Source: Falsiroseomonas oleicola
Lineage (GTDB): Bacteria; Pseudomonadota; Alphaproteobacteria; Acetobacterales; Acetobacteraceae
Length of the DNA stretch: 64,000 nt
Assembly (NCBI RefSeq): GCF_019029495.1
Contig: NZ_JAERQM010000002.1
Coordinates: forward strand, 620,001 to 684,000
Reading direction: 5' to 3'
Shown here: one piece after another, positions 32,869 through 41,804 of the stretch
Numbering within the stretch: the first letter of the stretch is position 1
Layout: the number at the start of each line of letters is the position of its first letter
Program-made: the position numbers and the translations under genes
Notes under the pieces: generated by a model
Seen by the model: only the letters and a program-made list of their open reading frames with translations
The model's database searches: none
What the model was told of the DNA's origin: nothing

Positions 32869-32899
32869 GAGGCGGGCCTTAGGGTCCGCCTCTTTTTTT
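32869..32899 (+). terminator. groESL terminator
   Basis: A 10-bp stem (32869-32878 with 32883-32892, one G-T pair) with a four-base loop, followed by seven Ts at 32893-32899. Textbook intrinsic terminator for the groESL transcript. Confidence 0.92.
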
Positions 32900-33118
32900 G
32901 TTGCGACCGCAACAAATATGACATCGCCGTGACCGATTGGTCGTGAGCTTTGACTCTTTGTAATGTGGCTGCGCATCCTCGGCCGGTCATTGCGTATCGG
33001 CTTGCCTCGCCGTGCCTCCCCGGCTCTGTCCAGGGTGCCTCCAGGTTCCGCCGCCGCATGGCGTCCCGCTCAGGCGATCGGCGCTCGGGCGAGCAAGTCC
33101 AGGGAGGAACCAAGTCGC
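32900..33118 (+). promoter_or_regulatory. 5' leader region of the cold-shock gene
   Basis: About 220 bases without a convincing gene lie between the groEL terminator and cspA. A T/A-richer start (around 32905-32960) could hold the promoter; the rest would be a long 5' leader ending in AGGGAGGA. Long leaders that refold at low temperature are a known feature of cold-shock genes. Here only the length and ribosome site are seen. Confidence 0.4.
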
Positions 33119-33322
33119 ATGTCGACTGGCACCGTCAAATGGTTCAATGCAACGAAGGGCTTTGGCTTCATCGTTCCGCAGGATGGCGGCAAGGATGTGT
33201 TCGTCCACATCACCGCCGTGCAGAAGGCGGGCCTGCAGGGCCTCAATGAGGGCCAGAAGGTCTCCTACGAAGTGGCGATGGAGCGCGGCAAGGCGGCTGC
33301 CATCAATCTCCGGCCGCTGTAG
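33119..33322 (+). CDS. cspA: Cold-shock protein CspA family
   Basis: A 67-residue single OB-fold RNA/DNA chaperone with RNP1 [15 protein letters not shown] and RNP2 VFVHITAV. It melts RNA secondary structure. ATG 33119 (AGGGAGGA upstream) gives exactly the family length; the larger frames upstream are read-through. The third residue pattern [17 protein letters not shown] is typical for alphaproteobacterial cold-shock proteins, many of which are constitutive or stress-linked rather than strictly cold-induced. Confidence 0.96.
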   Translation: MSTGTVKWFNATKGFGFIVPQDGGKDVFVHITAVQKAGLQGLNEGQKVSYEVAMERGKAAAINLRPL

Positions 33323-33333
33323 TCAACGGGTTG

Positions 33334-33359
33334 AGGCGGGCGGCTGATGCCGCCCGCCT
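33334..33359. terminator. Hairpin terminator between cspA and the convergent stress gene
   Basis: An 11-bp perfect stem (33334-33344 with 33349-33359) with a TGAT loop, in the gap between the convergent cspA and the leftward gene ending at 33393. There is only a weak T-tract. It probably serves both transcripts. Confidence 0.6.
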
Positions 33360-33392
33360 TCCGCCGCCCCGTTTTTCAGTGGGGCGCCCTTA

Positions 33393-33917
33393 TCAATCCT
33401 CGTCGATGATGATGTTGATGGCGCCGGCGTCCCGCAACGCCGCCTCCGCCGCATGGCGGGTCGCCTCATCCGGCGCGCGAAGGCCAATCAGCGGGGCATC
33501 GCTGGGCGGAAGGCGGGCGCCTTCCTGCTGGTCTTCCGTCACCGCGCCGGCCACGGCCTCTCCGGCCAGGCCAGCGCCCGCACCGGCTGCCGCCGCGGCG
33601 GCCACGGCCGGCAGAAGGGCGCCACCGCTGGCGATCACCAGCCCCGCCGCGCCCATCGCCGTTGCCGCCATGGACATGCCCACGCCAAGCTGACGGCGGT
33701 TGCGAAGGTCGGCTTCCTCCGGGTTCTCATCCGGCGGGCTCACCGGGCGGTCGGTGTCGGTCGTCGGTGTCTGTCGCTTCGCGCCATCGGCCTTGAGGTG
33801 GGCGATGGCGGCATCGCGCGCCGCGTCACTGGCGAACTCGCCCCAGACCACCGGCACGCCTTTGGCGCTTTCGCTGCTCTCGCCGGTCCACTGGCTGCTG
33901 TTGACGGTGATGGCCAT
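33393..33917 (-). CDS. Glycine-zipper stress-type protein
   Basis: A 174-residue protein. The first half is polar (ESSESAKGVPVVWGEFASDAARDAAIAHL); the middle has a long Ala/Gly-rich hydrophobic region (MSMAATAMGAAGLVIASGG; VAAAAAAGAGAGLAGEAVAG) of the glycine-zipper type found in membrane-inserting or envelope stress proteins. The C-terminus is a short ferredoxin-like block (DEATRHAAEAALRDAGAINI), which ends in Asp/Glu. GGAGGAGG ribosome site before ATG 33917. Function not known; possibly a general stress protein of the envelope. Confidence 0.6.
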   Translation of the reverse strand: MAITVNSSQWTGESSESAKGVPVVWGEFASDAARDAAIAHLKADGAKRQTPTTDTDRPVSPPDENPEEADLRNRRQLGVGMSMAATAMGAAGLVIASGGALLPAVAAAAAAGAGAGLAGEAVAGAVTEDQQEGARLPPSDAPLIGLRAPDEATRHAAEAALRDAGAINIIIDED

Positions 33918-33991
33918 GGCGGCCTCCTCCACTATGCTGTTCACGAGAGGAACGCGGCGGCGGGCCGATGTTTCCAAAAGGAGGATGTTGC

Positions 33992-34948
33992 GTGTTCGAC
34001 CTGCCTGGGCTGGAGGCCGCCGCGAGACTGGTTCACGCGGAATTCCCCGCGACCCCTCAATATGCCTGGCCCTTGCTGGCGGCACGGACCGGCGCCGAAG
34101 TCTGGGTGAAGCACGAAAACCACACGCCGACCGGCGCCTTCAAGGTGCGCGGCGGGCTGGTCTTCATGGAGCGGTTGAAGCGGGAACGGCCGGAGACGCC
34201 GGGCATCATCTCCGCCACCCGGGGCAATCACGGGCAGTCGCTGGCCTATGCCGGCCAGCGCCTCGGCGTGCCGGTCACCATCGTGGTGCCCGAGGGCAAC
34301 AGCCGGGAGAAGAACGCCGCCATGCGGGCCCAGGGCGCCCGGCTGGTGGAACATGGCGCGGATTTCGACGCGGCGCGCGAACATGCCATGCGGCTCGCGA
34401 CGGCCGAGGGGTTGGAATTCGCCCCCTCCTTCGCGCCGGACCTGGTGCGCGGCGTGGCGACCTATGCGCTGGAGCTGTTCCGGGCGGCGCCAAGGCTGGA
34501 TGCGCTCTATGTGCCGATCGGCCTGGGTTCCGGCATCTGCGGCTGCATCATGGCCCGCGACCTGCTGGGCCTGGGCACCGAGATCATCGGCGTGCAGAGC
34601 ACCGGCGCCGATTCCTATGCCCGCAGCTTCGCCGCCGGCCGCGTGGTGACGACGGAGCGCGCCGATACCCTGGCCGATGGCATGGCGACGCGGGTGCCGG
34701 ACCCGGCGGCGCTGGCCATCATCGCCAAGGGCGCGGCGCGCATCGTGACGGTGACGGATGACGAGGTGGCAGCAGCCATCCGCGCCTATTGGCAGGACAC
34801 CCACAACCTGGCGGAAGGCGCCGGCGCCGCGCCGCTCGCCGCGTTGCTGCAGGAAAAGGACCGCATGCGCGGCCGGCGGGTGGCCACGATCCTCTGCGGT
34901 GGCAATATCGACCTCGACCTGTTCCGGGATTGGGTGCTCGCCGCATGA
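33992..34948 (+). CDS. PLP-dependent threonine dehydratase-like lyase
   Basis: A 318-residue fold type II PLP enzyme: HENHTPTGAFKVRGG carries the PLP lysine, SATRGNHGQSLAYAGQRLG the substrate and phosphate-binding region, and GLGSGICGCIMA the Gly-rich PLP-phosphate loop. It lacks the C-terminal ACT domain, like catabolic threonine/serine dehydratases or hydroxy-amino-acid ammonia-lyases. GTG 33992 is preferred because AAAAGGAGG lies just upstream; the ATG at 33968 would put that site inside the gene. It overlaps the next gene by four bases, which suggests a shared pathway. Confidence 0.85.
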   Translation: MFDLPGLEAAARLVHAEFPATPQYAWPLLAARTGAEVWVKHENHTPTGAFKVRGGLVFMERLKRERPETPGIISATRGNHGQSLAYAGQRLGVPVTIVVPEGNSREKNAAMRAQGARLVEHGADFDAAREHAMRLATAEGLEFAPSFAPDLVRGVATYALELFRAAPRLDALYVPIGLGSGICGCIMARDLLGLGTEIIGVQSTGADSYARSFAAGRVVTTERADTLADGMATRVPDPAALAIIAKGAARIVTVTDDEVAAAIRAYWQDTHNLAEGAGAAPLAALLQEKDRMRGRRVATILCGGNIDLDLFRDWVLAA

Positions 34949-36126
34949 CAACGCTGCTGCGCAACTGCCGCCCCCTGGGCGGCGCCACCGTCGACCTGCT
35001 GATCGAGGGCGAGCGGATCGCCGCCATCGGGCCGGGGCTTGCCGTGCCGGAGGGTGCGACGGTGCTGGACGGGCAGGGGCTGCTGGCGCTGCCGGCCTTC
35101 GTCGAGGGCCATACCCATCTCGACAAGTCGCGCTGGGGCATGGGCTGGTGGACCAATGAGGTCGGCCCGCGCCTGATCGACCGCATCGACACGGAACGCG
35201 CCACGCGCCGCGGCGGCTTCGATCCGGCGACGCAATCCGCCCGGCTGGCCCGCGAATTTTTGGCCCGCGGCACCACCCGCATCCGCAGCTTTGCGGATGT
35301 GGATACCGAGATCGGCACGGCCCATAGCGATGCGCTGGTGGCACTGCGGGAGGATCTGCGCGGCACCATGGACCTCCAGGTGGTCGCCTTTCCGCAATCC
35401 GGCCTGCTGGTCCGCCCCGGCACGCTGGAATTGCTGGACCGGGCGCTGCGCAATGGCGCGGATATCGTCGGCGGGCTCGACCCCTCCGGAATTGATCGCG
35501 ACCCGAAGGGCCATCTGGATGTGGTCTTCGGGCTCTCGGAAAAGCACGGCAAGCCGCTGGATATCCATCTGCACGAGCCGGGGGAGCTGGGCGCCTTCGC
35601 GCTGGAGCTGACGGTGGAGCGGACTTTGGCGCTGGGCATGCAGGGGAAGGTGGTCATAAGCCATGGCTTCTGCCTGGGCGATGTCGCCCGCGCTCCTGCG
35701 CTCTATGCGGCGCTGGCCGAGGCCGGAATCGCGGTGGCGACCACCGCCCCGCCATCCCGCGCCGTGCCCTCCGTGAAGGCCATGCGCGCCGCCGGCGGGC
35801 GGATTTTTGGCGGCAATGACGGCATCCGCGACACCTGGACCCCCTACAACATGCCGGACATGTTGCAGCGGGCCATGCTGATCGGGCTGAAGAACGAATT
35901 CCGCCGCGACGACGAGATCGCTTTGGCGCTGGCCACCGTCACAGACTGGGCGGCGGAGGGCTGCGGCTTCGCCGATTACGGTCTGGTGGTGGGCGCCCGC
36001 GCTGACCTGGTGCTGGTGGAGGCCGAGACGGTGGCGGAGGCCGTGGTCGCCACCCCGCCGCGCCGGCTGGTGCTCAGCCATGGGCGGGTGGTGGCGCGGG
36101 ACGGGGTGCTCCGCCTGGCAGGGTGA
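34945..36126 (+). CDS. Amidohydrolase, cytosine-deaminase-like
   Basis: A 393-residue metal-dependent hydrolase: LPAFVEGHTHLDKSRWG (HxH plus DK) near residue 55, DIHLHEPGELGAF and KVVISHGFCLGD (further His ligands), FGGNDGIRDTW (catalytic Asp). The HTHLDK and HLHE motifs are those of cytosine deaminase and AtzC-type aminohydrolases. The physiological substrate is unknown. Translationally coupled (ATGA) to the upstream PLP lyase, which suggests a two-step catabolic or salvage route for an amino-acid-derived or cyclic amide compound (inference). Confidence 0.82.
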   Translation: MTTLLRNCRPLGGATVDLLIEGERIAAIGPGLAVPEGATVLDGQGLLALPAFVEGHTHLDKSRWGMGWWTNEVGPRLIDRIDTERATRRGGFDPATQSARLAREFLARGTTRIRSFADVDTEIGTAHSDALVALREDLRGTMDLQVVAFPQSGLLVRPGTLELLDRALRNGADIVGGLDPSGIDRDPKGHLDVVFGLSEKHGKPLDIHLHEPGELGAFALELTVERTLALGMQGKVVISHGFCLGDVARAPALYAALAEAGIAVATTAPPSRAVPSVKAMRAAGGRIFGGNDGIRDTWTPYNMPDMLQRAMLIGLKNEFRRDDEIALALATVTDWAAEGCGFADYGLVVGARADLVLVEAETVAEAVVATPPRRLVLSHGRVVARDGVLRLAG

Positions 36127-36135
36127 CCCCCCTGC

Positions 36136-36576
36136 TCAGATGACCTGGAAGCGCGCCTTGGCGGCGCGCTCGATGGCGCCCGCGATCAGCCGGTCGATAT
36201 CCAGGCCGATGCGCAGGTCCTGGAGGAAGCGCAGCTCCTCCTGCGTCGCATCGCCATCCGCCGCGCAGACCTCGCAGGCCAGCAGATAGGCAGTCTCCCG
36301 CAGCCGCATCGGCAGGGTGTCGCAGAGCATGGTGATGGCGCGGTCCAGGCCATCGGTGCGGCCGAGCAGGCTGGCCACGATATTCGTCACCGTCTCGATA
36401 TCCGCGCTGTGGAAATCGGCGAAGACCGGCAGGTCCTGGACCATGCGGGACATCATGGCGAGTTCAGAATCGGACATCGGCCCGTCCGCGATTGACATCA
36501 GCACCATGGCGCAGACCAGGGCTTCCTGCGCGGTGAAGCTGGTAACGGCGGGCTCGGTGGTGGCGCGGCTGGGCAT
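36136..36576 (-). CDS. TerB-like (tellurite resistance) protein
   Basis: A 146-residue all-helical protein with TAQEALVCAMVLMSIADGPM, and later AYLLACEVCAADGDATQEELRFLQDLR, the repeated acidic-helix pattern of TerB-like domains. It binds metal or acts as a membrane-linked stress helper in the Ter system, but no other ter gene is in the window. Many alphaproteobacteria have such stand-alone TerB proteins of unknown role. It converges with the amidohydrolase gene. ATG at 36576. Confidence 0.8.
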   Translation of the reverse strand: MPSRATTEPAVTSFTAQEALVCAMVLMSIADGPMSDSELAMMSRMVQDLPVFADFHSADIETVTNIVASLLGRTDGLDRAITMLCDTLPMRLRETAYLLACEVCAADGDATQEELRFLQDLRIGLDIDRLIAGAIERAAKARFQVI

Positions 36577-36638
36577 GATGGGTCTCCGATCTCCGGCCCG
36601 TTGGTCGCGCCTGCGGCGAGGCGGGTCAAGGGAGGGTT

Positions 36639-38690
36639 TTACACATCCCAGCCAATGGACCGGCGCAGGAAGGCGGCGCCGAGGGCGGCGAAGCTGGCCA
36701 CCTCGGCATTGTCCTTGCCATAGCCATGGCCGCCGGCCTCCGGTTCCAGCAGCCAGGCATCATAGCCCAGCGCCTGGAGTTTGGCCGCCATCTTGCGGGC
36801 ATGGCCGGGATGCACCCGGTCGTCGCGGCGGGTGGTGGCCAGCAGGATGGGCGGGTAGGGGCGGCCGGGCTCGGCAGCGTGATAGGCGGAGAAGTGGCGG
36901 ATGAAGGCCCAGTCCTCGGCCTTGTCCGGGTCGCCGTACTCCGCCATCCAGGATGCGCCGGCCAGCAGCTTCGTGTAGCGGCGCATGTCGATCAGCGGGA
37001 TGGTGCAGAACAGTGCGCCGAAACGCTCCGGGTAGCGGGTCAGCATATTGGCGATCAGCAGCCCGCCATTCGATCCCCCCTCCGCCGCGATGCGCCCGGG
37101 CACGGTCACGCCGCGCGCCACCAGATCCGCGGCGATGGCCGCGAAATCGTCATGGCTCTTCACCTTGTTGGCCAGCCGGCCGGCCTCGTGCCAGGCCACG
37201 CCGAATTCCCCGCCGCCGCGGATCTGGCCGAGCACCGTGGTGCCACCCTTCTGCAGCCAGAGCAGGCCGGAGGTCGCGGCGTAGTTCGGCAGGCGGGAGA
37301 CCTGGAAGCCGCCATAGGCCGAGAGATGCACCGGCGCCCGGCCGCTATCGTCCTTGGGGCCGACCTGGACATAGGGGATGCGTTCGCCGTCCGAGGACAC
37401 CGCCTCATGCCGCGTTACGACCAGCCCGGCCGCGTCGAAGCTGGGGGAGGCGGATTTCAGCAAGGCGGGCGTGGTGGGCGTGGTGCGGGTCAGCAGCAGG
37501 CGCGGCGGCGTCACCGGGTCCTGCGCCATGACCAGCAGCGTGCCGTCCGATTCCTCCGCCTCGGCATCCAGCGCCCAGAGGTCGACCACGCCGATGCGCG
37601 GCAGGCCCGGCACTTCCTGGCGCTGCCAGCCCTCGGCACCCGGCGTCAGCAGGGCGAAATGCGGTTCGAGATTGTCCAGGATGCTCAGCACCAGCGTGCC
37701 GTCGCACCAGGTGAAGCCTTGCAGGGCGCGGCGCGGTTCGGGGGTGAACAGCACCTCCGCCACCGGCTGGCCCTGCATCACCGCGTCGAAGGACAGGCCG
37801 AGCAGCGTGTCGGGGGCATGGGTGGTGCCGCCGACGGTCCAGGACGTGCGCGGCTTCACCGCGACATGGCCGCGCTGCCAGGCGTAATGCGCGTCGGTGG
37901 GCAGCGGGATTTCCGCCTTCGGCCCGTCGCGATCGCCCAGATGGATGCGGGCGTCGTAGAAGCCGAGCTGTTCGAAGAAGACCAGCACCTCCTTCCCGCC
38001 TTCGCGGTCCACCCCGGCGGAGCCCGCCATGCTGGTCTCCGGCACCTCGAAGATCACCGGGGCGGCCAGCGGGTCCGCGCCGCGCCGCCAGATCCGGACG
38101 GTGCGGGAATAGCCGGAGCTGGTGGCGCCACCGAGGGCGGAGGACAGCAGCAGCGTGTCCCGGTCCAGCCAGGCGGCGCCGCCCTTGGCCTCGGGCAGGG
38201 CAAAACCATCGGCGGGGAAGCTGCGGGTCGTCAGGTCGAATTCCCGCAGCACCACGGCATCGCCGCCGCCCCGCGACAGGCGCAGCAAGGCGCGGTCATG
38301 GCGGCCGGGCAGGGTGGTGGCGCCCTTCCAGACCCAGTCCGCGCCCTCCGCCGCCGTCAGCGCATCCAGGTCCAGCAGCACCTCCCAGTCCGGGGATTCG
38401 CTGCGGAAGCTGTCCATGGTGGTGCGGCGCCAGAGGCCGCGCGGATTGGCGGCATCCTGCCAGTAGTTGAACAGATGCGGGCCCCGGCGGGTGACATGGG
38501 GCAGGCGGCCGGGGCGGTCCAGCGCGGTGCGCAGCGCGTCGCGATCGGCCTCGAACGCCGCATTCGCGAAGCGGGCGCGGGTGCGGGCGTTTTGGTCGGC
38601 GACCCAGGCGAGGGCGCGGTCGCCCTCCACCTCTTCCAGCCACAGATACGGGTCGTCATCCGGCGCATCGAGGGTCGGGCGGACATCCAT
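36639..38690 (-). CDS. Prolyl oligopeptidase-family serine peptidase (S9A)
   Basis: A 683-residue cytosolic-type enzyme: N-terminal DDDPYLWLEEVEGDRALAWV, a beta-propeller (about 70-400) and a C-terminal alpha/beta hydrolase. The catalytic triad is visible: Ser in AAEGGSNGGLLI (near 541), Asp in TTRRDDRVHPGHA (near 622), His in EAGGHGYGKDN (near 651). The family cuts short peptides after proline. No signal peptide is seen. Followed on the same strand, three bases apart, by the DinG-like helicase gene reading into it. Confidence 0.93.
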   Translation of the reverse strand: MDVRPTLDAPDDDPYLWLEEVEGDRALAWVADQNARTRARFANAAFEADRDALRTALDRPGRLPHVTRRGPHLFNYWQDAANPRGLWRRTTMDSFRSESPDWEVLLDLDALTAAEGADWVWKGATTLPGRHDRALLRLSRGGGDAVVLREFDLTTRSFPADGFALPEAKGGAAWLDRDTLLLSSALGGATSSGYSRTVRIWRRGADPLAAPVIFEVPETSMAGSAGVDREGGKEVLVFFEQLGFYDARIHLGDRDGPKAEIPLPTDAHYAWQRGHVAVKPRTSWTVGGTTHAPDTLLGLSFDAVMQGQPVAEVLFTPEPRRALQGFTWCDGTLVLSILDNLEPHFALLTPGAEGWQRQEVPGLPRIGVVDLWALDAEAEESDGTLLVMAQDPVTPPRLLLTRTTPTTPALLKSASPSFDAAGLVVTRHEAVSSDGERIPYVQVGPKDDSGRAPVHLSAYGGFQVSRLPNYAATSGLLWLQKGGTTVLGQIRGGGEFGVAWHEAGRLANKVKSHDDFAAIAADLVARGVTVPGRIAAEGGSNGGLLIANMLTRYPERFGALFCTIPLIDMRRYTKLLAGASWMAEYGDPDKAEDWAFIRHFSAYHAAEPGRPYPPILLATTRRDDRVHPGHARKMAAKLQALGYDAWLLEPEAGGHGYGKDNAEVASFAALGAAFLRRSIGWDV

Positions 38691-38693
38691 GAT

Positions 38694-41510
38694 TCAGCTC
38701 TCCGCGAGAAAGTCCCGGGTTTCGGCCACCGCATCGCGCAGCCCCATCCGCCGCACCACCACGCCGGTCGGCAGCCCTGCCAGAAGGCGGGACGGGCAGG
38801 AACGGTCGAGCAGCACGAAGACGCCCTTGTCGTCATGCCGCCGGATCAGCCGCCCGAAGGCCTGGCGCAGCCGGTGGCGGGCGATGGCGTCGTCATAGGA
38901 TTTGGGCTGGCCTTCCGAGAGATGGGTGCGGCGTTCCCGGTGCAGTATGGAGGGCCGCGGCCATGGCACCCGGTCGAAGACCAGCAGGCGCAGCGACCGG
39001 CCCGGCACGTCCACGCCGTCCCGCATCGCATCGGTGCCGAGCAGGCAGGCGGCTTCCTCGGCCCGGAACACGTCGACCAGCGTCGCATTGTCCATCGCAT
39101 CGACATGCTGGGCATAGAGCGGGATGCCACGCTCCGCGAGCGGCTGGGCGATGCGCGACTGCACATCCCGCAGCCGCCGCACCGCCGTGAACAGCCCGAG
39201 CGCGCCCCCGCCGGAGGCGCCGAACAAGGCGCGATAGGCGCTGGCGACCTGGCCCGGATCGGCCTTGTTCACATCCTCCACCACGATGGCGCGGGTGCGG
39301 CTGGCGTAATCGAAAGGAGAGGCAACGGCGGCCCGGATCGCCGGGCTGGGCAGGTGGGCGGCGCCGGTGCGGGCTTCGGCCGCGCGCCAGGCGGCCTCCG
39401 GCGCTTCCTCCGCCGCCTCGGCCTCGGAGAGGCTGCCATGGTCGCGCAGGGTGGCGGAGGTGATGAGCACGCCATGGGCCGGGGCGGCAACAGCCATGGC
39501 GAAGGGCTGGGTGGGGTCCAGGTGGTGGCGGTGCATGCCGCAATCGACCTCCCGCCCCTCCCGCCGATCCAGCGCGAACCAGTCCACATAATCCGGGCGG
39601 ATGCCGGGCGCGCGAGGCGGGGCGGAGAGGGTGCCGAGCATGGCGCCCCAGGCGGTCAGCGGCATCAGCGCGCGGCGTTCCAGGCCCCGGCAGGCGGCCT
39701 CGATGCGGATGCGGTCGCCGAGCTCCAGCTCCTCCGCCTCATCCTCCAGCCGCGCGGCCAGGCGGTCATGCAGGGTCTGCAGGGGGGTGCGCAGGCGGGT
39801 CAGGCTGTCGGCGAGGTCGGCGGCGGCCGCGGCCACCGGCTCGGCCAGCGGATGCAGGTCGCATTCGATGCCGTAGCCCGCTTCCTCGTCCCGCGCGCGG
39901 GCCAGGACCTGGCGGCGGATGGATTGCAGAAAGACCTCGGTGGCGCCGCGGGCGCTGTCCGCTTCCTCCTCCGCCAGCCGGTTGGGCCAGCCGGGGCCGG
40001 GCAAGGCGCGGGCGGCCTGCAAGGCTTCTTCCAAGGGCAGCAGCAGGTCGGGGCGGTCGCCGATCAGCTCTTCCAGCCGGCGGGACAGGCCACGGGCGCG
40101 GGAACGGCCGCCCTCGGCGCCCAGCAGCCAGCGACGCAGCTCCGCTGCCTCCCCGCCCGACAGGTCGGCGGAGAAGGCCGCGTCGGCGGCATCGAACAGA
40201 TGGTGGCCCTCATCGAAGACCAGGCGCTGCGGCCGGCCATCCTCGCCACCGCCGAGGGCCGCCTGCACCATCACCAGCGCGTGGTTGGCCACCACGAGCG
40301 TCGCGCCCTTGGCGCGGCGGATCGAATGTTCGACGAAGCACTGCTTGTAATGGCCGCAGGCGGAGTGGATGCACTCGCCGCGCCGGTCGGCCAGGGGCCA
40401 GACATTGTGCGGGCCGAACAGCTCCGACAGCCATCCCGGAAAATCGCCGCCTTGCAGGTCGCCGTCGCGGGTCGCCAGGGCCCAGCGGGAGATCAGGCCG
40501 AGCGGCAGCCATTGCCCGGCCATGCCGGCGGCGCCCACCGCCTCCTCCATGTTCAGCAGGCAGAGGTAGTTCTCCCGCCCCTTGCGCACGACGATGCGGC
40601 GGCGGCGCTCGGTCGGGTCGGGGTAGAGGCGGGCGGTTTCCTGGTCGATCTGGCGTTGCAGGTTGCGGGTGAAGGTGGAGATCCAGACCGGCGCGCCGTT
40701 GCGTTCCGCCCAGAGGCTGGCCGGCGCCACATAGCCCAGGGTCTTGCCCGTGCCGGTGCCCGCTTCCGCCAGCACCAGATGCGGCGCGCCCGGCACGTCC
40801 CGCGCCTGGAAGGCGCTGGCGGCGGCGGAGGCGTAGTCGGCCTGTTGCGGCCGCTGTTCGGAGCCTTCGCCGAGGATTTCGGCGAGGCGCTGGCGGGCCT
40901 CGGTGGCGGAGACGGGGTGCTGGCTGGGGGGCGGGGGCGGGGCCGCTTCCTCCCAATCCGGCAGGCGGCGCCAGACCTTCAGCGGGTCGGGGGAGGGCCG
41001 CGCCTGGGCCTGGCCGAGCGCGGCAAGCACCGAATCCGCCCAGGGCCAGCCGGTTTCCTGCCGCAGCTTGGCGGCCAGGGCGGCGGCGTCCCGGTTCATC
41101 GGGCTGTGGCGGCCGGCGGCCAGGTGGCGCAGCAGGTCGGTGGCGAGTTCCGGCAGCAGGGCGGCCAGCGCCTCCTCCTCCTCCGGCGGTTCGCGGTCGA
41201 GCGCGAGGGCCAGGCCGCGCGGGGTGGGCGCGGCGGGGCGGGCCGGCTGGCAGAAGGCGAAAAGCTCGAGCAGGTCGCAGGCGGGGAAGGGATTCAGGCC
41301 AAGGCGGCGGGCGGCGGCGGGGGCATGCACCACCATCGGCGGCGGCATGTCGCGCAGCCGGCGGCCGATCTCGATGGCGGGGCCGGAGAAGAGTTCGCCA
41401 TCCGGGGTGAGCAGCGTGCCACGGCCGAAGCCGGCGACCAGCGCGGGGCTGTCCGGCAGCAGCAGGCGGGGTTGCGCGAATGCCGCGGCGGCCGGGCGAG
41501 GCGTCGTCAT
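38694..41510 (-). CDS. DinG/XPD-type ATP-dependent DNA helicase
   Basis: A 938-residue superfamily 2 helicase: Walker A LAEAGTGTGKTLGY (near 252), iron-sulphur cysteines (YLCLLNM near 317 and ECIHSACGHYKQCF near 380-388), motif II VFDEGHHLFD (DEGH, near 431) and late motifs with LGTDAMRDGVDVPGRSLRLL and HRLRQAFGRLIRRHDD. The family unwinds damaged DNA, D-loops and R-loops. The N-terminal 200 residues are an extra region without a recognised domain. The frame extends to 41666 upstream, but the ATG at 41510 with the gene's normal start context is preferred. It probably forms an operon with the peptidase gene. Confidence 0.9.
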   Translation of the reverse strand: MTTPRPAAAAFAQPRLLLPDSPALVAGFGRGTLLTPDGELFSGPAIEIGRRLRDMPPPMVVHAPAAARRLGLNPFPACDLLELFAFCQPARPAAPTPRGLALALDREPPEEEEALAALLPELATDLLRHLAAGRHSPMNRDAAALAAKLRQETGWPWADSVLAALGQAQARPSPDPLKVWRRLPDWEEAAPPPPPSQHPVSATEARQRLAEILGEGSEQRPQQADYASAAASAFQARDVPGAPHLVLAEAGTGTGKTLGYVAPASLWAERNGAPVWISTFTRNLQRQIDQETARLYPDPTERRRRIVVRKGRENYLCLLNMEEAVGAAGMAGQWLPLGLISRWALATRDGDLQGGDFPGWLSELFGPHNVWPLADRRGECIHSACGHYKQCFVEHSIRRAKGATLVVANHALVMVQAALGGGEDGRPQRLVFDEGHHLFDAADAAFSADLSGGEAAELRRWLLGAEGGRSRARGLSRRLEELIGDRPDLLLPLEEALQAARALPGPGWPNRLAEEEADSARGATEVFLQSIRRQVLARARDEEAGYGIECDLHPLAEPVAAAAADLADSLTRLRTPLQTLHDRLAARLEDEAEELELGDRIRIEAACRGLERRALMPLTAWGAMLGTLSAPPRAPGIRPDYVDWFALDRREGREVDCGMHRHHLDPTQPFAMAVAAPAHGVLITSATLRDHGSLSEAEAAEEAPEAAWRAAEARTGAAHLPSPAIRAAVASPFDYASRTRAIVVEDVNKADPGQVASAYRALFGASGGGALGLFTAVRRLRDVQSRIAQPLAERGIPLYAQHVDAMDNATLVDVFRAEEAACLLGTDAMRDGVDVPGRSLRLLVFDRVPWPRPSILHRERRTHLSEGQPKSYDDAIARHRLRQAFGRLIRRHDDKGVFVLLDRSCPSRLLAGLPTGVVVRRMGLRDAVAETRDFLAES

Positions 41511-41600
41511 GCTGCCAATGTGGCGGCAGGGCGGGATGGAACAAAGAGGGAAAAGCGCGGCGGCATGCGAATTCCCATTATGGCGACGCGCGGGGGAAAG

Positions 41601-41641
41601 CCCTCTCCCCCTGACAGGGGGAGAGGGTTGGGTGAGGGGGG
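41601..41641 (+). repeat. Palindromic repeat (CCCTCTCCCC...TTGGGTGAGGGG type), copy 1
   Basis: CCCTCTCCCCCTGACAGGGG... followed by GAGAGGGTTGGGTGAGGGGGG. This is a common intergenic palindromic element of high-GC proteobacteria, found in the gap between the helicase and asd genes. A second copy is in the opposite orientation at 41714, and a third lies inside prophage 2 at 53149. Confidence 0.85.
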
Positions 41642-41713
41642 CTTTGCCGGTTGGTCCGCCAATCACAGAAAAGGCGAGGCACCCTTCGGCGTCGTCAGAG
41701 CCCTACTCGGAAG

Positions 41714-41757
41714 ACCCCCCTCACCCCATCCCTCTCCCCCCGTCAGGGGGAGAGGGA
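41714..41757 (-). repeat. Palindromic repeat, copy 2 (inverted)
   Basis: The same element as copy 1 in the opposite orientation: CCCCCCTCACCCCATCCCTCT... then CAGGGGGAGAGGG. The two form a large inverted pair with about 70 bases between, between the asd terminus and the helicase gene. Confidence 0.85.
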
Positions 41758-41804
41758 GTCGCTGGGTTTCCGAGAGGCGGATCAGGTCAGCCGAAAGACC
41801 GGCC

